DNA from: Alnus glutinosa
Lineage: Eukaryota; Streptophyta; Magnoliopsida; Fagales; Betulaceae
DNA length: 64,000 nucleotides
Direction of reading: 5' to 3'
NCBI RefSeq assembly: GCF_958979055.1
Contig: NC_084896.1
Location: 7,196,501 to 7,260,500, forward strand
This document shows positions 1-12,846 of the stretch, piece after piece (the first letter of the stretch is position 1; the number at the start of each line of letters is the position of its first letter). Below the pieces are notes generated by a model. That model ran no database searches and was not told the origin of the DNA. It saw nothing but the letters and a program-made list of their open reading frames with translations. The translations under genes and the position numbers were made by a program.

Positions 1-276
1 TTACTGAAGAACAAATGACATTCCACCTACCTACTGCAAGACACTTACATTACTCAAATCCAGTAGCGTAGTAATCTAAGTATATCAAAGCTCAATGCCT
101 TTAAATCATGCAAATAGAAATATACATATCATAAAAACGACACACACATGTAAACTATGCTATGCATACTCATGATAGTCTTATTATTCTTTATGAGATT
201 TACCCTCAAAATTTATTATGAGGCTTACCCTTTAAATTCATTAAGAAGCTTACCCTCGGGTTTTATGCACATGCTT

Positions 277-291
277 AATGCTTTACAATTC
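277..291. repeat. Left target-site duplication of the LINE
   Basis: The 15 bases AATGCTTTACAATTC occur here and again at 6806-6820, exactly bracketing the LINE. The T-run that starts at 292 is the complement of the LINE's poly(A) tail. Joining the flanks restores the LTR sequence. Confidence 0.9.
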
Positions 292-484
292 TTTTTTTTT
301 TTTTATATGTAAATGAAATTTTATATAAGGAAAAAAAGCGTAAGGCGCCCCTCTAAGTACACTGGAAGTATACACAAGGAAACGCCTAAGAAGGCAAAGA
401 AAAATGAACAAGAAAATCAAAAAAGCTAATAGACACGGGTGACAACAAAGCCTCCGTCCAAAGATACAACAAATGTAAAAACGA

Positions 485-3400
485 TTAAACAATATTGTCC
501 ATGGAATTCTCCAAGTCTTCAAAACACCTAGTATTTCTCTCCTTCCATACACACCAAAGAATGCATAGAGGCACCATCTTCCAAACTGCCGCACTCCTTG
601 ACCTACCCGCCTTCCACCAACAAGAAAATAAATCGACAACTCTCCTAGGTATGACCCAAGACATACCAAACCGAGGAAAGACATGATTCCACAAAGTAGA
701 AGCCACATCACAATGAAGAAAAAGGTGGTCCACAGTTTCCCCGTCTCTTTTGCACAAGTAGCATCTATCCACAATGATGATCTTTCGCTTCCTGAGATTA
801 TCCGCTGTAAGAATATTACCAAGGGCTACCGACCATGCAAAGAATGCCGCCCTCGAAGGAGCCTGAGTCCTCCACACACTCTTCCAAGGGAACCGACTAA
901 CCTCACCACCGGCCAAGGAGCTGAAATAGGATTTAACCTTGAACACCCCTTTCTCGGAAGGGACCCACCTAAGCCTGTAAGCACGATCTCTACTCACCAT
1001 GGCTAAATGTAACACATGAAAGAAGGATGCAAAAACACCCACTTCCCAGTCATGCGCCTCTCTAACAAAGCTCACATTCCACTGGATAGAGCCTCCCAAA
1101 ACCTCCATATTATCCGCAATGGAAGCATCCTTCATCTGAGCAATACCAAAAAGAACAGGAAAAGCTTCCTTCAACACCCTATCCCCGCACCACAGATCAT
1201 GTCAAAATTTTGTCCTAACCCCATCCCCCACTTCCAATCTAGAGAAACCAAAGAAACTCCCCCACCTTTTCCTGATATTCTTCCACAGCCCCACCCCATG
1301 AGCACCTACAAGCTCGCGGGAGCACCACCCACCCCACAAACTACCATACTTGGCATCCACCGCAACTCTCCACCAAGCTTCTCTCTCTCTACCATACCGC
1401 CACAACCATTTACCTAACAAAGCTTGGTTGAACAATAACAAATTTCGAATACCCGACCCCCCATTTGGAATTGGGGAATAGACTTTCGACCACCTCACCA
1501 AGTGAAATTTAGATTCTTCACCCAAACCACCCCAAAGAAAATCCCGTTGTAGCTTCTCTAAGTGAGCGGCAACACTCCTCGGGAGATGGAACAGAGACAA
1601 AAAGTAAGTAGGCACATTGGCTAAGGTACTCTTAATAAGGGTTTCTCTACCACCTTTAGAGAGATACATCATTTTCCAACTAGCCAAACGACGATCAATC
1701 TTCTCAACAACCCCGTCCCAAATATGCGTGGACTTATAGGAGGCCCCTAAAGGAAGACGGAGATACTTAACCGACAAAGTGGCAAACCCACACCCTAAAA
1801 TGTTGGCTAGCCTTTCCGCTTGATCAACATGCCCCACTGGAATTAAATTAGACTTAGCCAAATTAACCTTCAACCCCGAAGCTACTTCAAAGAGGAGGAA
1901 GAGACTCCTCAAATTACGTAACTGAGAATCAAGGGCACTACAAAAAATCAGAGTATCATCTGCAAACAGAAGATGCGAAAAATCTACGTCACCTATTTTA
2001 AAACCTTCCAACAAACCCCCACAAACTGCAACTGAGATCATACGGCTCAAGGCTTCCATCACAAAAGCAAACAAAAGGGGTGACAGAGGATCCCCTTGTC
2101 TCAGACCTCGAGAGCTACTGAAAAAACCAAAAGGGGAGCCATTGATAAACACCGAAAACCGCACAGTTGATATGTAATGAGCTATCCACCTACACCATTT
2201 TTCCCCAAAGCTACACCTCCTCAACATATACAAAAGAAACTCCCAGTTAACATGATCGTAAGCTTTCTCCAAGTACATTTTGCAAATGATGCCTGGAACC
2301 CCCGATCTGAGCCTACTATCAATGCATTCATTAGCAATAAGAATCGGATCAAGAATCTGTCTTCCTTTGATAAAAGCGCTCTGAGATTTGGAAATGACCT
2401 TCTCCAAGACTGACTTCAATCTGTTTGCTAGAACTTTAGCAATAATCTTGTAGATGCCTCCCACCAAACTAATAGGCCGGAAATCTTTGATGGAGTTAGC
2501 CCTTGGAACATTCGGAATAAGAGAAATAAACGAAGCATTCAGGCTCTTCTCAAACAGACCTCTGGCATGAAACTAATCAAAAACCTTCATAATGTCCACT
2601 CTCACGACATCCCAGCACGCTTGGAAGAAGGCCAAAGAAAAGCCATCCGGACCCGGTGCCTTATCACCATTCAAAGCTGACACTACCTTCTTGACCTCCT
2701 CCTCTTCGAACGCTCTCTCCAACCAACTGGCATCAGAATATGAAATAGAATCAAAGGAAATACCATCCACCCTAGGCCTCCACCTACTCGGCTCATGAAA
2801 TAGCTTTTGATAGAACTCAACCACGTGATCGCCAATTTCTGTCTTATTAGAAGAAAGAGTATCTCCAATCAATAAAGAGTCAATAGAGTTGAACCTTCTG
2901 TTTGAATTTGCTATGGAGTGGAAGAACTTAGTACACTTGTCCCCTTCTCTTAACCACAAGACTCTAGATTTCTGCCGCCAGCTCACCTCCTCCAAAAGAG
3001 AACACCTCTCTATCTCTCTGACGATCTCTGTCTTCTTCTGAAGCTCCTCCACAACTAAAGCCCTACTTTCTTCAATAGCATCAAAAGCCTGAATTTCTTC
3101 AAACAACTTCATCTTGTTCCTCTCTACCTTACCAAAAACCTCTTCATTCCAAATCTTCAAATTCTTTTTCAATGCCTTTAGTTTACAAGCTAAGGCAAAA
3201 CTAGGAGTACCTTGAAACGAGTAAGAATCCCACCAATGTTTCACCTTCCACACAAATCCTTCTGCTTTAAGCCACATGTTCTCAAATTTGAAAGACCTGT
3301 TCCCACTAGAGAAGTCACCACAATCAAGAAGAATCGGAAAGTGATTTGAATAAAGGCGAGGAAGCCTCTTTTGAGACGACACAGGAAACCGAGCTTCCCA

Positions 3401-4066
3401 ATCAGGGGAGACTAGAAAACGATCAATCCTAGACCACACAGGGGGATCAAAAGTACGTGACCAAGTAAAAGCACCCCCAGCAAGAGGAAAATCCACGATA
3501 CCCATCTCAGAGATAAAATCAGAGAACTCTCTCATAGCAGACCTACTACCCTCACTAGACCTTTCACTAGGGAAACGAGCAACATTGAAATCGCCTCCTA
3601 TACACCACGGCAAGCTCCACCAAATAAGAATCCCAGCCAACTCATCCCAGAGCAGACTCCTATCCATATCAGAATTCAAACCGTAAACACCTGCGAAAGC
3701 CCAGACGAAACGATCCATTACATTCCTAAAGGAAACAGCGAGAGTAAAAACCCCCAAACACACATCAACTTTATCCACCACCCTATTATCCCACATGATC
3801 AAAATACCTCATGATGCCCCACAGGAGTCTAGACAACACTAATCCACATGATTGCAGCCCCAGAGATTGCGCACAAAGCTACTCGAAATACCATGAATCT
3901 TTGTTTCTTGGAAGCAAATGATATCTGCCTTCCAATCTCTGAGCAAGTTACTAATCCTTAGTCGTTTGTTTTTCTTATTCAGCCCCCTCACATTCCATGA
4001 CAGAATTCTTGGCTTCATAACACAACTCGATGCCCTCTCGTCTTCCTTTTCCCGCGGCTTGAGCAT
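485..4066 (-). pseudogene. LINE ORF2: endonuclease / reverse transcriptase, with nonsense codons
   Basis: About 1,190 codons in one frame. The N-terminal part has the endonuclease motifs LSWNVRGLN, FQETK and GGDFN, followed by SRIDRFLVS and SNHFPI. The centre has the L1-type reverse transcriptase with [21 protein letters not shown] and the catalytic FADD box. The C-terminus has a zinc-binding reverse-transcriptase-associated domain (CYLCKR...HLFLHC). Four interruptions are visible, all in-frame substitutions: two stops near 3810-3840, one at about 2573 and one at about 1202. I saw no frameshift. The start could be the ATG at 4066 or, 16 codons later, at 4018, just before the endonuclease fold. 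It overlaps the end of ORF1 in another frame. Point-only decay suggests a young pseudogene. Confidence 0.9.
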
Positions 4067-6226
4067 GAACCTCTAGCATCGTAGTTAATGGAACACTCCA
4101 AATTCTGAACCTCCCTTTTTCCCTTCTTTCCCCCACCATACAGAGCACCCTCCTCACCTAAACGACGATCCTCTTCAATAAACAACAAGAAATCCAGCAA
4201 TTGTAACTTATGACCCTCAAACGAAATCTCTAAAATGGGATAAATCTCATTCGCACGCTGAATGACCCAATCAGAGTAACCTGAGAGATCCCTCTCTGAA
4301 TTGGAATAGGTATTTAGAGGAGACACTGAACCCACCGAACCTTCTCTCTCCACCACATCCACGTCCCAGAAAACCTTCCCACTATCTGCCACATCATTAG
4401 GCTGATCACCCTCTTGAAACACCACCAAATCTGAACATCCAGTATGCTGGCTGTTGGAATTCCCCACACCATCCTTTGCCTGCATACAAGGATAATCCTG
4501 AAGAGGCATCAACGGCAACCCCCACCCGTTCAACCCAGAGACAGCCAGCTCCCTTGAAAAATTCCCTTTCCAAGCGAATGATCCTCCCTCGCCACTACCT
4601 GCGCAAGGACCAAAAAGCCTAGACATCTGAGCCCTACCTTCAGACACCGCACTCAGCAAATTTTTCAGCACTTGAAAAAAAATCTGCCAGAGTGTCGACC
4701 ATGCTCTCTCTCACCGCTAGGTTCAGCTCCGGTTGGACCCTCGCTGGTGACATGACTTCCATTGGCTCGCCGTTAGTCACAACAAACATCAAATCCACCG
4801 GATCTGGAGAAACCGCAGGACCCACCGTTCCACCCACCGAAAGAGAGATACTAGAGAGCAACGACGATCTCGGCACAATCAGAGGAACACAGGAAGATGT
4901 CGACGCCTCTAATTCGCTAGACTGACCCGCTTCACTTCTCACTGGCAACCGGTCCAAGCAAGAAAGGACTTGAAAAATTGGCTAGGCAATAGCTTTGCCC
5001 TTAGGATCGGGCTCAAGACATACCTGCTACTGCTGATCCACACCCTCTAGCTCCAGTTGGGCTTGTGAAATTAGCTGGGCTGGAGCCACTCCTCTAGGAT
5101 CCACGCCCCTGTCCAACTTCATTTTTTACCTGAAAACTGCCTTGGTCCTTGGCTTGGGCTTAGGCTTAGGCTTAGGCTTAGTCTTGGACTTGGGCTTTGA
5201 TCTCCCAACATAACTAGAGAAAACACCAGCCTCTAAACCATTCCCACCAAAAGAAGTTTCTACACTTTTAAGCTGAGATCCCAAATAATTATCCATCATA
5301 CACGTTGGACAAGATTTCAAGGACAACTCTGCCAGATTTTCCACACTGCCCAACAACCCATCTACCCTCTCCAAGCAAGCACCAACATCTACTTTTAGCT
5401 GCAGCAACGTATCTCTTAGGCTGAGAAAATTGATTCTATCACCAAGAAGGCAAGTCATGTCAGAAGCCCCATACCCCTTCTCAGCATCCTGACCAACACC
5501 GTTTGAGGAAGGAAGTTTTGTCGGAAGATTAACCTAAGCCGAAGAGGCTGCCGGAGCTATGAACCGCATTTTGCCCAACACTGAAACTTGTCCAGAATTG
5601 GACGTGGGCATCCCCTCACAATGCCTCCCCTCCGAAAGTTCCTTTACCCACCTCGGCACCTTGGCTACCTGCTCTGAAACAACACCAAAAGGCTCTTCCA
5701 CTGGTGGTGCCGACCTTGCCAGCACCTCTGCATAACTTCTCCTCTTCTCCTTCCCCGCTTGGGCCTTAATATCTACTGCCACTGGTTTGGACCCAGCTCT
5801 AAAGAATTCAAACACCCTTCTTAACTCTGAGCCAAAAAGCTCCCAACCTTTACCAGTTTTACCTTCCGGGACGATAATCGAATCACTTCTTCTATTACCA
5901 ATGAATTCCTCAACCACCAGAAAACCACCATGTCTGTTGAAGCAACGTTGAGCTAGAATCCAAGGGAACCCCTGTAAAGATTGGTTCCAAAATACCCGAG
6001 AGTCTTCCTCTCTAACCAGATCCTCAAGGATTCTCACCAACCAAGCTAGCTCATCCCTTTCCAAAAAAATAGACCTCTTCCTCCCTTTACAATACACACG
6101 AATACGAAGCCCTGTTTCGCCTCCCACCACCCGCAACTCAAACTCATTGGATTCCACCGACCAACTACTTGAAAATCCCATACCAAAACACTCTAATTTT
6201 CTAGATTTAACTACGACTTGGAACAC
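4015..6226 (-). pseudogene. LINE ORF1 remnant (nucleic-acid-binding protein)
   Basis: The first 230 codons (6226-5534) are open; reading continues in the same frame through 5458-5126 and 4957-4640, with stops at about 5534, 5126, 5025 and 4980. A frameshift near 4640-4671 moves it to the frame ending at 4015, where it overlaps ORF2. The N-terminal block (charged beta-rich sequence with GRKRSIFLERDELAW and GFPWILAQRCFNRHGG) is followed by a Lys/Pro-rich stretch near 5145-5200. I see no CCHC zinc knuckle, which many plant L1 ORF1 proteins have. By position it should be the RNA-binding ORF1 protein; the fold was not identified. Confidence 0.75.
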
Positions 6227-6805
6227 TCAGAAAGGCATAATCTTAGTCACTAAATATCACACTTATATTTGGCAGATGGCCTCTTCATCTTCTGTAGGCT
6301 GAAGTCAACTCTATCTCCCAAGTCACTCAGTGCCTTAATCTATTCAAGGAACTATCACGCCTTTCTCATGTCCTCATGTGTGGTATACCAGTGAATGCAG
6401 GAGAATAAACATTGAGAACCCTAGGTTATAGTGTTCATACTCTCCCAGTTAGATATGTTAGAGTGCCATTGATCTCTTCCTCACTCAATGGTTCAGATGT
6501 AGAACTCTAGTGGATAAAATCAGGTTAAGCCTAAAAGTTGGATGTGTAGAACCCTTTCTATGCTGGGAAATTAGAACTGGTGAAGACGACTCTTCGCCGT
6601 CCAAGTTTATTGAGCTTCCTTATCTATCCTTCCTAAGATAGTGATCAAGCACGTTGAACAAACCTTAGATCATTCTTGTGGAAGGGCACTAACTTGAGCA
6701 CCAAAGGTGCTAAAGTTGCTTGGGAATATGGGTGTCTTCCTAAGAAGGGAACCTGGGTACTAGATTTAACAAAGATAACTAACTTCGTTGATAATGCAAA
6801 ATGCA

Positions 6806-6820
6806 AATGCTTTACAATTC
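6806..6820. repeat. Right target-site duplication of the LINE
   Basis: Exact repeat of 277-291. The host LTR sequence resumes immediately after it. Confidence 0.9.
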
Positions 6821-7642
6821 CAACTCTATAACCTATTCTTTGCAAATAATGCTTTCTTCAAACAATGAATCAATCAACATGCATTGTTATCATTCTACTT
6901 TACATAATTTAAATCCCAACCACAATACACATTCAAACACTTTAAATCAATTCAACACCCTTCATTCATGCAACAATTCATAAATATGATTTGAACATAA
7001 TCGAAACTACTCAAATTATCCAAAACATATAATTCAACATACAGTTGGTTCGGATTTGTAAAAAATATATATTTTGCAATTCCATAATTGTATAAAATTA
7101 GTTTTCTTAGTGAGTAGAATACTCATCTTAGCTGCATTGGACTCTTGACTCTAACTTCCACTAGATTCTAGTCACTCAAACTCTATATTGGAAAACCAAT
7201 CGAAGTCTCCAATTGTGACACAATCTTGCAAATACTTATAATGTTAGACTATACTATGGAACTCATTCTATGGCATTTAAACTATCCGTGTGCTCACCCG
7301 TTGCGTTACCCGTGTCTAAGTCTAGTTAAGTTTCCTAAACTATTATTAGGTTATCATTTTATTCATCTTATTATCTCATGACACGTTTGCTATCTTATTT
7401 AACTACTTATTATTATTATTATTGTTATCATGCCACATTATCATTGTTAATGCTTTTACAACTTGTTACTCACCTACTAAGATAACAATATATATTTAAC
7501 TCATATATATGTATATATTTATATACATGTATACATGAAAATATATGATGCTTAAACCCAATCCAATGATACACTAAAATACTTAGTGTACATGAATAGG
7601 TGGATTAGTTACTTAATTACTACTCTAAACGGATTTCAAGCC

Positions 7643-7679
<37 letters not shown>

Positions 7680-9627
7680 CCTTAATTTATTTCTAATTTG
7701 GTAATCATTCCGATAATTAACTTATAGAGCCTATTGCTTAACACTTACTCTTTATTAATTACTAACCATTTAGGTAATTTAGATTATGGAACTTATCCTA
7801 TTTAATTTACTAAATTAATAGCTCCTTACCATGAACTATGACGCCCATACTATAATCCTTACATATTTCATTTTTATTCTATTAGACTCTTCCTTTAGTT
7901 CACCTCAAAGCATTAGCCATCAGCTACTATGCTTAACCATCAATTTACATAGCCCAATCAATAATAACTTCTACCAACATCTTATAACAATTATCATCCT
8001 TAAACGACCATTCACTTTCAAGGTCCCACATGCCTCATAATCCCAAATCAACTCCAAATCAAGGGCCTAGGCACCCACAAGCATCAAAGGCCAAAAACCA
8101 ACTCCAATGTCATTAAAACAACACTATGGGAACTTAATAAAAAATCCAACATCATCAAATTATCAATCCAAAATCCAGATTTGAATCCATCAAGAACACC
8201 CGTTAAAATCACTCTTTTCGTACATGGCCACTACAAGAGACTAACCAAACCATTCAACCATTTTCAATTAGCATTAACCCCTTCAACACAAACCCAAACA
8301 ACAACTCAATCGATCCGGCCACCATGTAAGCCCATTTAAAGTTCCAATAACCTAACTAAAATCATCAATCACATTTACAAATCCACAGCAAATATCATAT
8401 GGTCATTCACCTAGAATCAAACTTCAAAGACTCATTCAGCCAACAACAAATCTAGAAAATTTCACCAACAAACCCAATCAATTTTGGCTTCAAAAATTCA
8501 GAATTTCTAAACTAAAGTAATCCCATAAAATCACACCTCAATCAATAGCCAAAAAGACCAAACGGAAAGACCCATCAACAATGATTCTAAAATACAAATC
8601 CAAAACCTCATTTTAAAATCATCAAACACAAAATATAGCATCACAAAACCAAAATCCCAAGAGACATACACCATTTGGCCAACTCCCCCAAAAATAAATA
8701 TGAAACCCTAAATTTCTTCCCAATCAAAGCCAGAAGATAAAGATACAAATTTATGCTATTTAGGCAATGGGTATTCTAAAAAATGCAGGGAAATAGGGTT
8801 AGGGATTTTACCTTCTTTGATTCTCCTTCAAGTAGCATGACCCACGAAAATCACGGCTCTATCTTCCAATCAAGATCTCCAACTCTACATTCTGCTCATC
8901 AAAGTCTCTCAATCTCAGTTCATCTCTCTCACAGATGCAGGGTGTGTGTGGGTGTACAAGAGGAAGATGAAGAGAGGAAGAAGAAGGTAAAGGGAAAGGG
9001 TTGTGCGTGCGAGATAGTGAGGGAAGAGAGGAGGAAAGACAAAGGGAAGAGGAGAAGGGAGAAATGGAGGAGGGGGTTCGAGCACTAAAATAGGGGATGG
9101 GTAATGTGCGTGTGGGGGAGAAGAGGAAGAGGGAAAGAAAGGAAAAGGAAAGAAAGAAAGGAACTGTCGTGCAATCCAAAGAGATGAGAGAAGAAAAGGG
9201 AGAAAAGAAAAGAAAGAGGAATAGAGATAGGAAGAGACGTGTTTGGTGAAGAAATAAGGGGAAGAGATCATGCAATCTTCTCCAAACCAATCACAAGCTG
9301 ACAAGTGGCAAGGGGGAGATTTCCTTTAATTTAAGCCCCAACTTTTATTAAATTACTACAGGACCCCACTATATTAAAAATCTTCTCATTTAATAATTAA
9401 TATTTTACCCTACATATATTTAAACCACAGTTTTGTTAATGTAATTAATTATTTATTCAACTAGAACCCACTATAATAATTATTATACTTTCTATTATTT
9501 TATCTTAAGTTTATTTTATTTTGATAATATAATTATTATTACCTGAAATACAATTATTAGTCACATCTATTTAATAAATACAATTTATTAATTGATAAAT
9601 CTCCTATTTAATTTCTTTGTCTTCACA
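6821..9627 (-). repeat. Remainder of the 3' LTR of the left gypsy-type element
   Basis: AT-rich LTR body, similar in order to 24700-26570. It contains a TA run at about 7650-7677 and a purine-rich stretch near 8950-9240, CT-rich on the element's sense strand, that looks like an LTR leader. The boundary is TTCACA at 9627 (TGTGAA on the minus strand). The open frames here are simple-sequence artefacts. No host gene was found. Confidence 0.7.
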
Positions 9628-9642
9628 TCCTCCCCTCCTTAG
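9628..9642 (-). other. Polypurine tract
   Basis: TCCTCCCCTCCTTAG directly abuts the LTR end; on the minus strand it is an uninterrupted purine-rich block of the kind that primes plus-strand DNA synthesis in LTR elements. Confidence 0.7.
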
Positions 9643-11529
9643 AAAAATTTCGTCCTCGAAATTTGTAGACAACTCTTTTAATCTCACATGCTTACATGAA
9701 ACTATCCCAACGGTCCTCAAAAATAATTTGCATCAAGCATCCTATCCTCAGTCTCAAAGTCTTATCTAGTCCCAACACTCAGCTAACTTATACTTTATTC
9801 ATATGAGCTTACATCGTCCTCTAAAATCCTCAATCACTTTAACTCATATATCACTTTACTATACAAAACCTTACAAGTACCACTTGTCTCTTTTATTACA
9901 AGTCCAAGTCAGTTCACTAACTCTCACCTCCTTAGTTTAAAACTCTTTATCCAAACTATGACTTAAGGTGAATCATTCTCATTCTTCTATACAATATATT
10001 TTGATTTATCCTTAGAGCCTCAAACTCTTAGTCATTGTGGCAAACTATCCCCAAGACTCTAGTCATGAAATTTATTCCTTAAGCAACCTCAACAACAATT
10101 TAATTGCTTTACATGAATCTCCTATATCGTTTACTTTATAAACTCTTAAAATCATACTTGGATCATCTCCAATTGGCCTCAATTTTGACCTATAAGACAC
10201 CAAAGATTTAGCGTGGGCTCACTAAGTGATATTATGATCTATTTCTCTTTAAATCTTAGGTACTAGCATCCTCAAATAGGTAAACCATTGAAATTTTCAA
10301 ACTTAACCTAATATTACAAGGCCTTAACTTGCTCCTTATTCCTGATTGGTGGCTTATTCTCAACATTTTATCGATCCAATTTTGTTAACTCCTTACTATT
10401 TCACCAGCATCTGTACCTTCAAACCATAAATTTACACTTAATATTTGTTTTACACTTACTATGACACCATTATTTCACCAAAGATCAACTAGCAATTAAC
10501 TTCTTTCTAACACTTGGACCTAATTCAAACAGCATTCTCTAACACGTACAAATATATATTGAAGTTCATATTCGAACTATCTTCTTTACTTTAATAATCA
10601 TTTGTGTTAAACACTATACTTTACACATAAAGCATGTTTGAACTACTAACTTTTAAGTTAATTCTTATGTTTGAAATCATGTTTCAAAGGTATTTTGGCT
10701 TAGCCTTAAATTTTATTAAATAGTCATATTTAACTTAACTACCTGTTTTAAAATTGTTCTTAAATTCATGATTTATTAAAAAAAGACATCTAAAGATTTA
10801 TCATGTTTAGTTATTTACTTGTTTAGCTTGCTTCACATTAACATTTTATTATTCTAACTCGTACCAATAGGTCGAATCCCTAGAGGATGCATCTCTCGTC
10901 ATTTGAGTAGTTATCTTGGTTGATGGTCGTCTCCTTGCTATGGTTCATCCTCGTAGTTGTAGTTAGGCAGCTTCCTTGAATTGAAGGTGCTCTTCAAGAT
11001 TCGAGTCTCCTTCGATGCGCCCTAAGAATAAGTCATCACTTCTTAAAGGACGGTTATTAGTCTAGCCTCATGAGAAGCTATCTCTTACATCGCCTATAGC
11101 CTAACACAATCATGCTAGACTCTTCTAAAAGACTAAGCTACTAGACACCTAGGACTACCCATCATAGTGTCATCACAAGAGTGACCACGCATGTTTTGAC
11201 CTAAGGGTTTATTCTCTACCAACATGACTCCACATACGTGGATGAGACAAAGGCAGGTGTTGCACTTGAATCAATCGAGACACATGCAACACTTCCGAAC
11301 AAAGGAAGAGGTCATTGTCTAAGTGGCATAGCTTGTCTACACAGAGCTATGCTACGTACACAACACAAATCCAAACATATGCATTACCATAATTATGCAA
11401 TGCACACAAAGATCTTAATTTAAATCTTTTTGTCTTTGTTAAAGCTTTTAAATTCCTAAGGCTCTTTGTTATCCTAGATTCTAATACAAACATAGATTTC
11501 TGCTTTTCTAAAAAATCCTAGAGCTAACT
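9643..11529 (-). mobile_element. Internal region of the gypsy-type element, no pol
   Basis: About 1.9 kb between purine tract and primer site. Six-frame reading shows only short frames and no gag, protease, reverse transcriptase or integrase motif. The first part still carries the minus-strand TTTCGAGGACGAAATTT typical of the pol end of gypsy elements. It looks like an internal deletion derivative. Confidence 0.6.
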
Positions 11530-11541
11530 GCTATGATACCA
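11530..11541 (-). other. Primer binding site (tRNA-Met type)
   Basis: On the minus strand TGGTATCATAGC lies five bases inside the LTR end. It matches the initiator-Met primer site TGGTATCAGAGC except one base. Confidence 0.65.
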
Positions 11542-11546
11542 TTTGC

Positions 11547-11851
11547 TGTGACGACCCCCCCCCCCCCTTTTTTTTTTTTCTTTTTTTATACAAACATAAA
11601 ACGAGTCATCACAATGGCACGACAATGTGTCCCCCAACCAACATATGACACATGCCCCATAACATATACCTGATAATCAGAGTATGACATCTATCCATCA
11701 ATGAAGTGAAAAACATAAACCTAAATAGTGGAAATCATAACATGAACCTCTATAACAAATAATCATAACCAAAGAGCCATATTACATCTATCTGTTTAAG
11801 TCTTTCCTCAAATCAAACACATAGTAATTACACAACAGAGAGCTCCTAATG
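11547..11851 (-). repeat. Truncated 5' LTR of the left gypsy-type element
   Basis: Begins TGTGACGACC, like 21993, 30094 and 52260, and shares the words CAACATATGACACATGCCCC with the copy near 22070. The homology stops at about 11851, where an unrelated retroelement starts. A C-run then T-run at 11554-11588 is a simple-sequence expansion. Confidence 0.7.
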
Positions 11852-12363
11852 GAAAATTAAGTGTTTTCAACTTTATCAATGAACATATGCCTTGTTGAGA
11901 AAAGCTTCCACACACGACACGCATAGAAAGAGTTGAGTAAAATATTTCAAAATTTTTCATCTGCAAAGATTCTTTGGCTCATTAATTACTTGACTCTCAA
12001 TTATATGTTTACATATTTTTAATTTTCTATTTAATTTTGTTATCAGTTTTAAATAAATGCGTGTTCTGAAGCTAACATTAAAAAAATTCCGTTGTCTGCT
12101 ATTTTTATCTATTTTTGGTTTTTTTGTTTTTTTTTTTTTTGTGGAGAGCCCAAACCTAGGTTGCTAGAGTCCGAACACACTAATTAGTGCATTAATCAGC
12201 TAGGCCTGTCCAGACAGGCATCTTGACCGTCCGAACGCGCGACCTAGGTTTTTAAACTTATCACTTTCTCTCCCAGCCGCCGCACCTCATTCTTCTCTGG
12301 AGTTGTTTTTGTTTCTTTCTCAAGTTCTCATGGTGTCTCTTGAGTTTTTGGTTTTGGGTTTTT

Positions 12364-12365
<2 letters not shown>

Positions 12366-12411
<46 letters not shown>
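12366..12411 (+). repeat. Homopolymer run of 46 T
   Basis: An unbroken T-run inside the element's leader. The equivalent position in the other copy (34808-34840) has only short T runs, so this is a local expansion. It is prone to assembly length error. Confidence 0.95.
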
Positions 12412-12413
<2 letters not shown>

Positions 12414-12846
12414 ATTATCTCTTCTCACCAATATTCCAGGTATGTTCTTCTTTCCCTTACAATTTTTTTTTATTTGTTTATGAGAATATATGGATTTTGG
12501 AATATTCTGCTATTGTGAAAATTGTTTTTGAGATTAAATGCTTGCTAGGGTTGGAATAATTTTGTTCAATATTCATGAGAATATTTATATTGCTTGCTTG
12601 CTGAGGTTGTAATATTTATTGCATTACTATGATCCTATTTTTGGTATTTAATTGCATGCAAGCACATGATTTTTATTTTTTTGTCCTATATTAGTTTTCC
12701 ATGTGCAATTATTATTGGACTAGATTATTTCTGCATGCTTATGCTATTAGTTTGGTCATATTGTTTTTGACATGCAAGTGGGATCTAACTATTTGGATTA
12801 TTGGTGCATATTCTAGATATATTTGTTTTTGTTCTATATTACAGAT

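Larger units (their letters stand above)
292..6805 (-). mobile_element. Full-length L1-type LINE retrotransposon
   Basis: A 6.5-kb non-LTR element on the minus strand. From its 5' end (6805) it has a leader of about 580 bases, ORF1 (6226 to 4015), ORF2 (4066 to 485) and a short 3' region ending in a poly(A) tail, seen as T's from 292. It is flanked by a perfect 15-bp duplication, the product of target-primed reverse transcription. ORF2 contains apurinic endonuclease, reverse transcriptase and a C-terminal zinc-binding domain. The full length and perfect duplication suggest a fairly recent insertion, yet both ORFs carry stop codons, so this copy cannot move by itself. Confidence 0.93.
1..11851 (-). 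mobile_element. Non-autonomous gypsy-type LTR element, nested, cut at both sides
   Basis: Read on the minus strand this is part of a 5' LTR (11547-11851), a primer site (11530-11541), about 1.9 kb of internal DNA without gag or pol, a purine tract (9628-9642) and a 3' LTR that runs from 9627 leftward beyond the window start. A LINE sits inside the 3' LTR. The LTR matches the sequence at 21993-26576 over long stretches, for example the segment around 6985-7135 against 24860-25005. The sequence just inside the 3' LTR, with TTTCGAGGACGAAATTT on the minus strand, is typical of the pol end and purine tract of plant Ty3-gypsy elements. This suggests a large-LTR derivative that depends on other elements. 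The family name is inferred. Confidence 0.75.

Noticed and set aside
283..1417. Plus-strand and alternative minus-strand open frames over the LINE
   Set aside because: They are shadows of ORF2; no domain is recognisable and the ORF2 frame explains the sequence.
8783..9304. Overlapping open frames of 100-143 codons on both strands
   Set aside because: They arise from GA/CT-rich simple sequence in an LTR leader; composition is low complexity and no family pattern is present.
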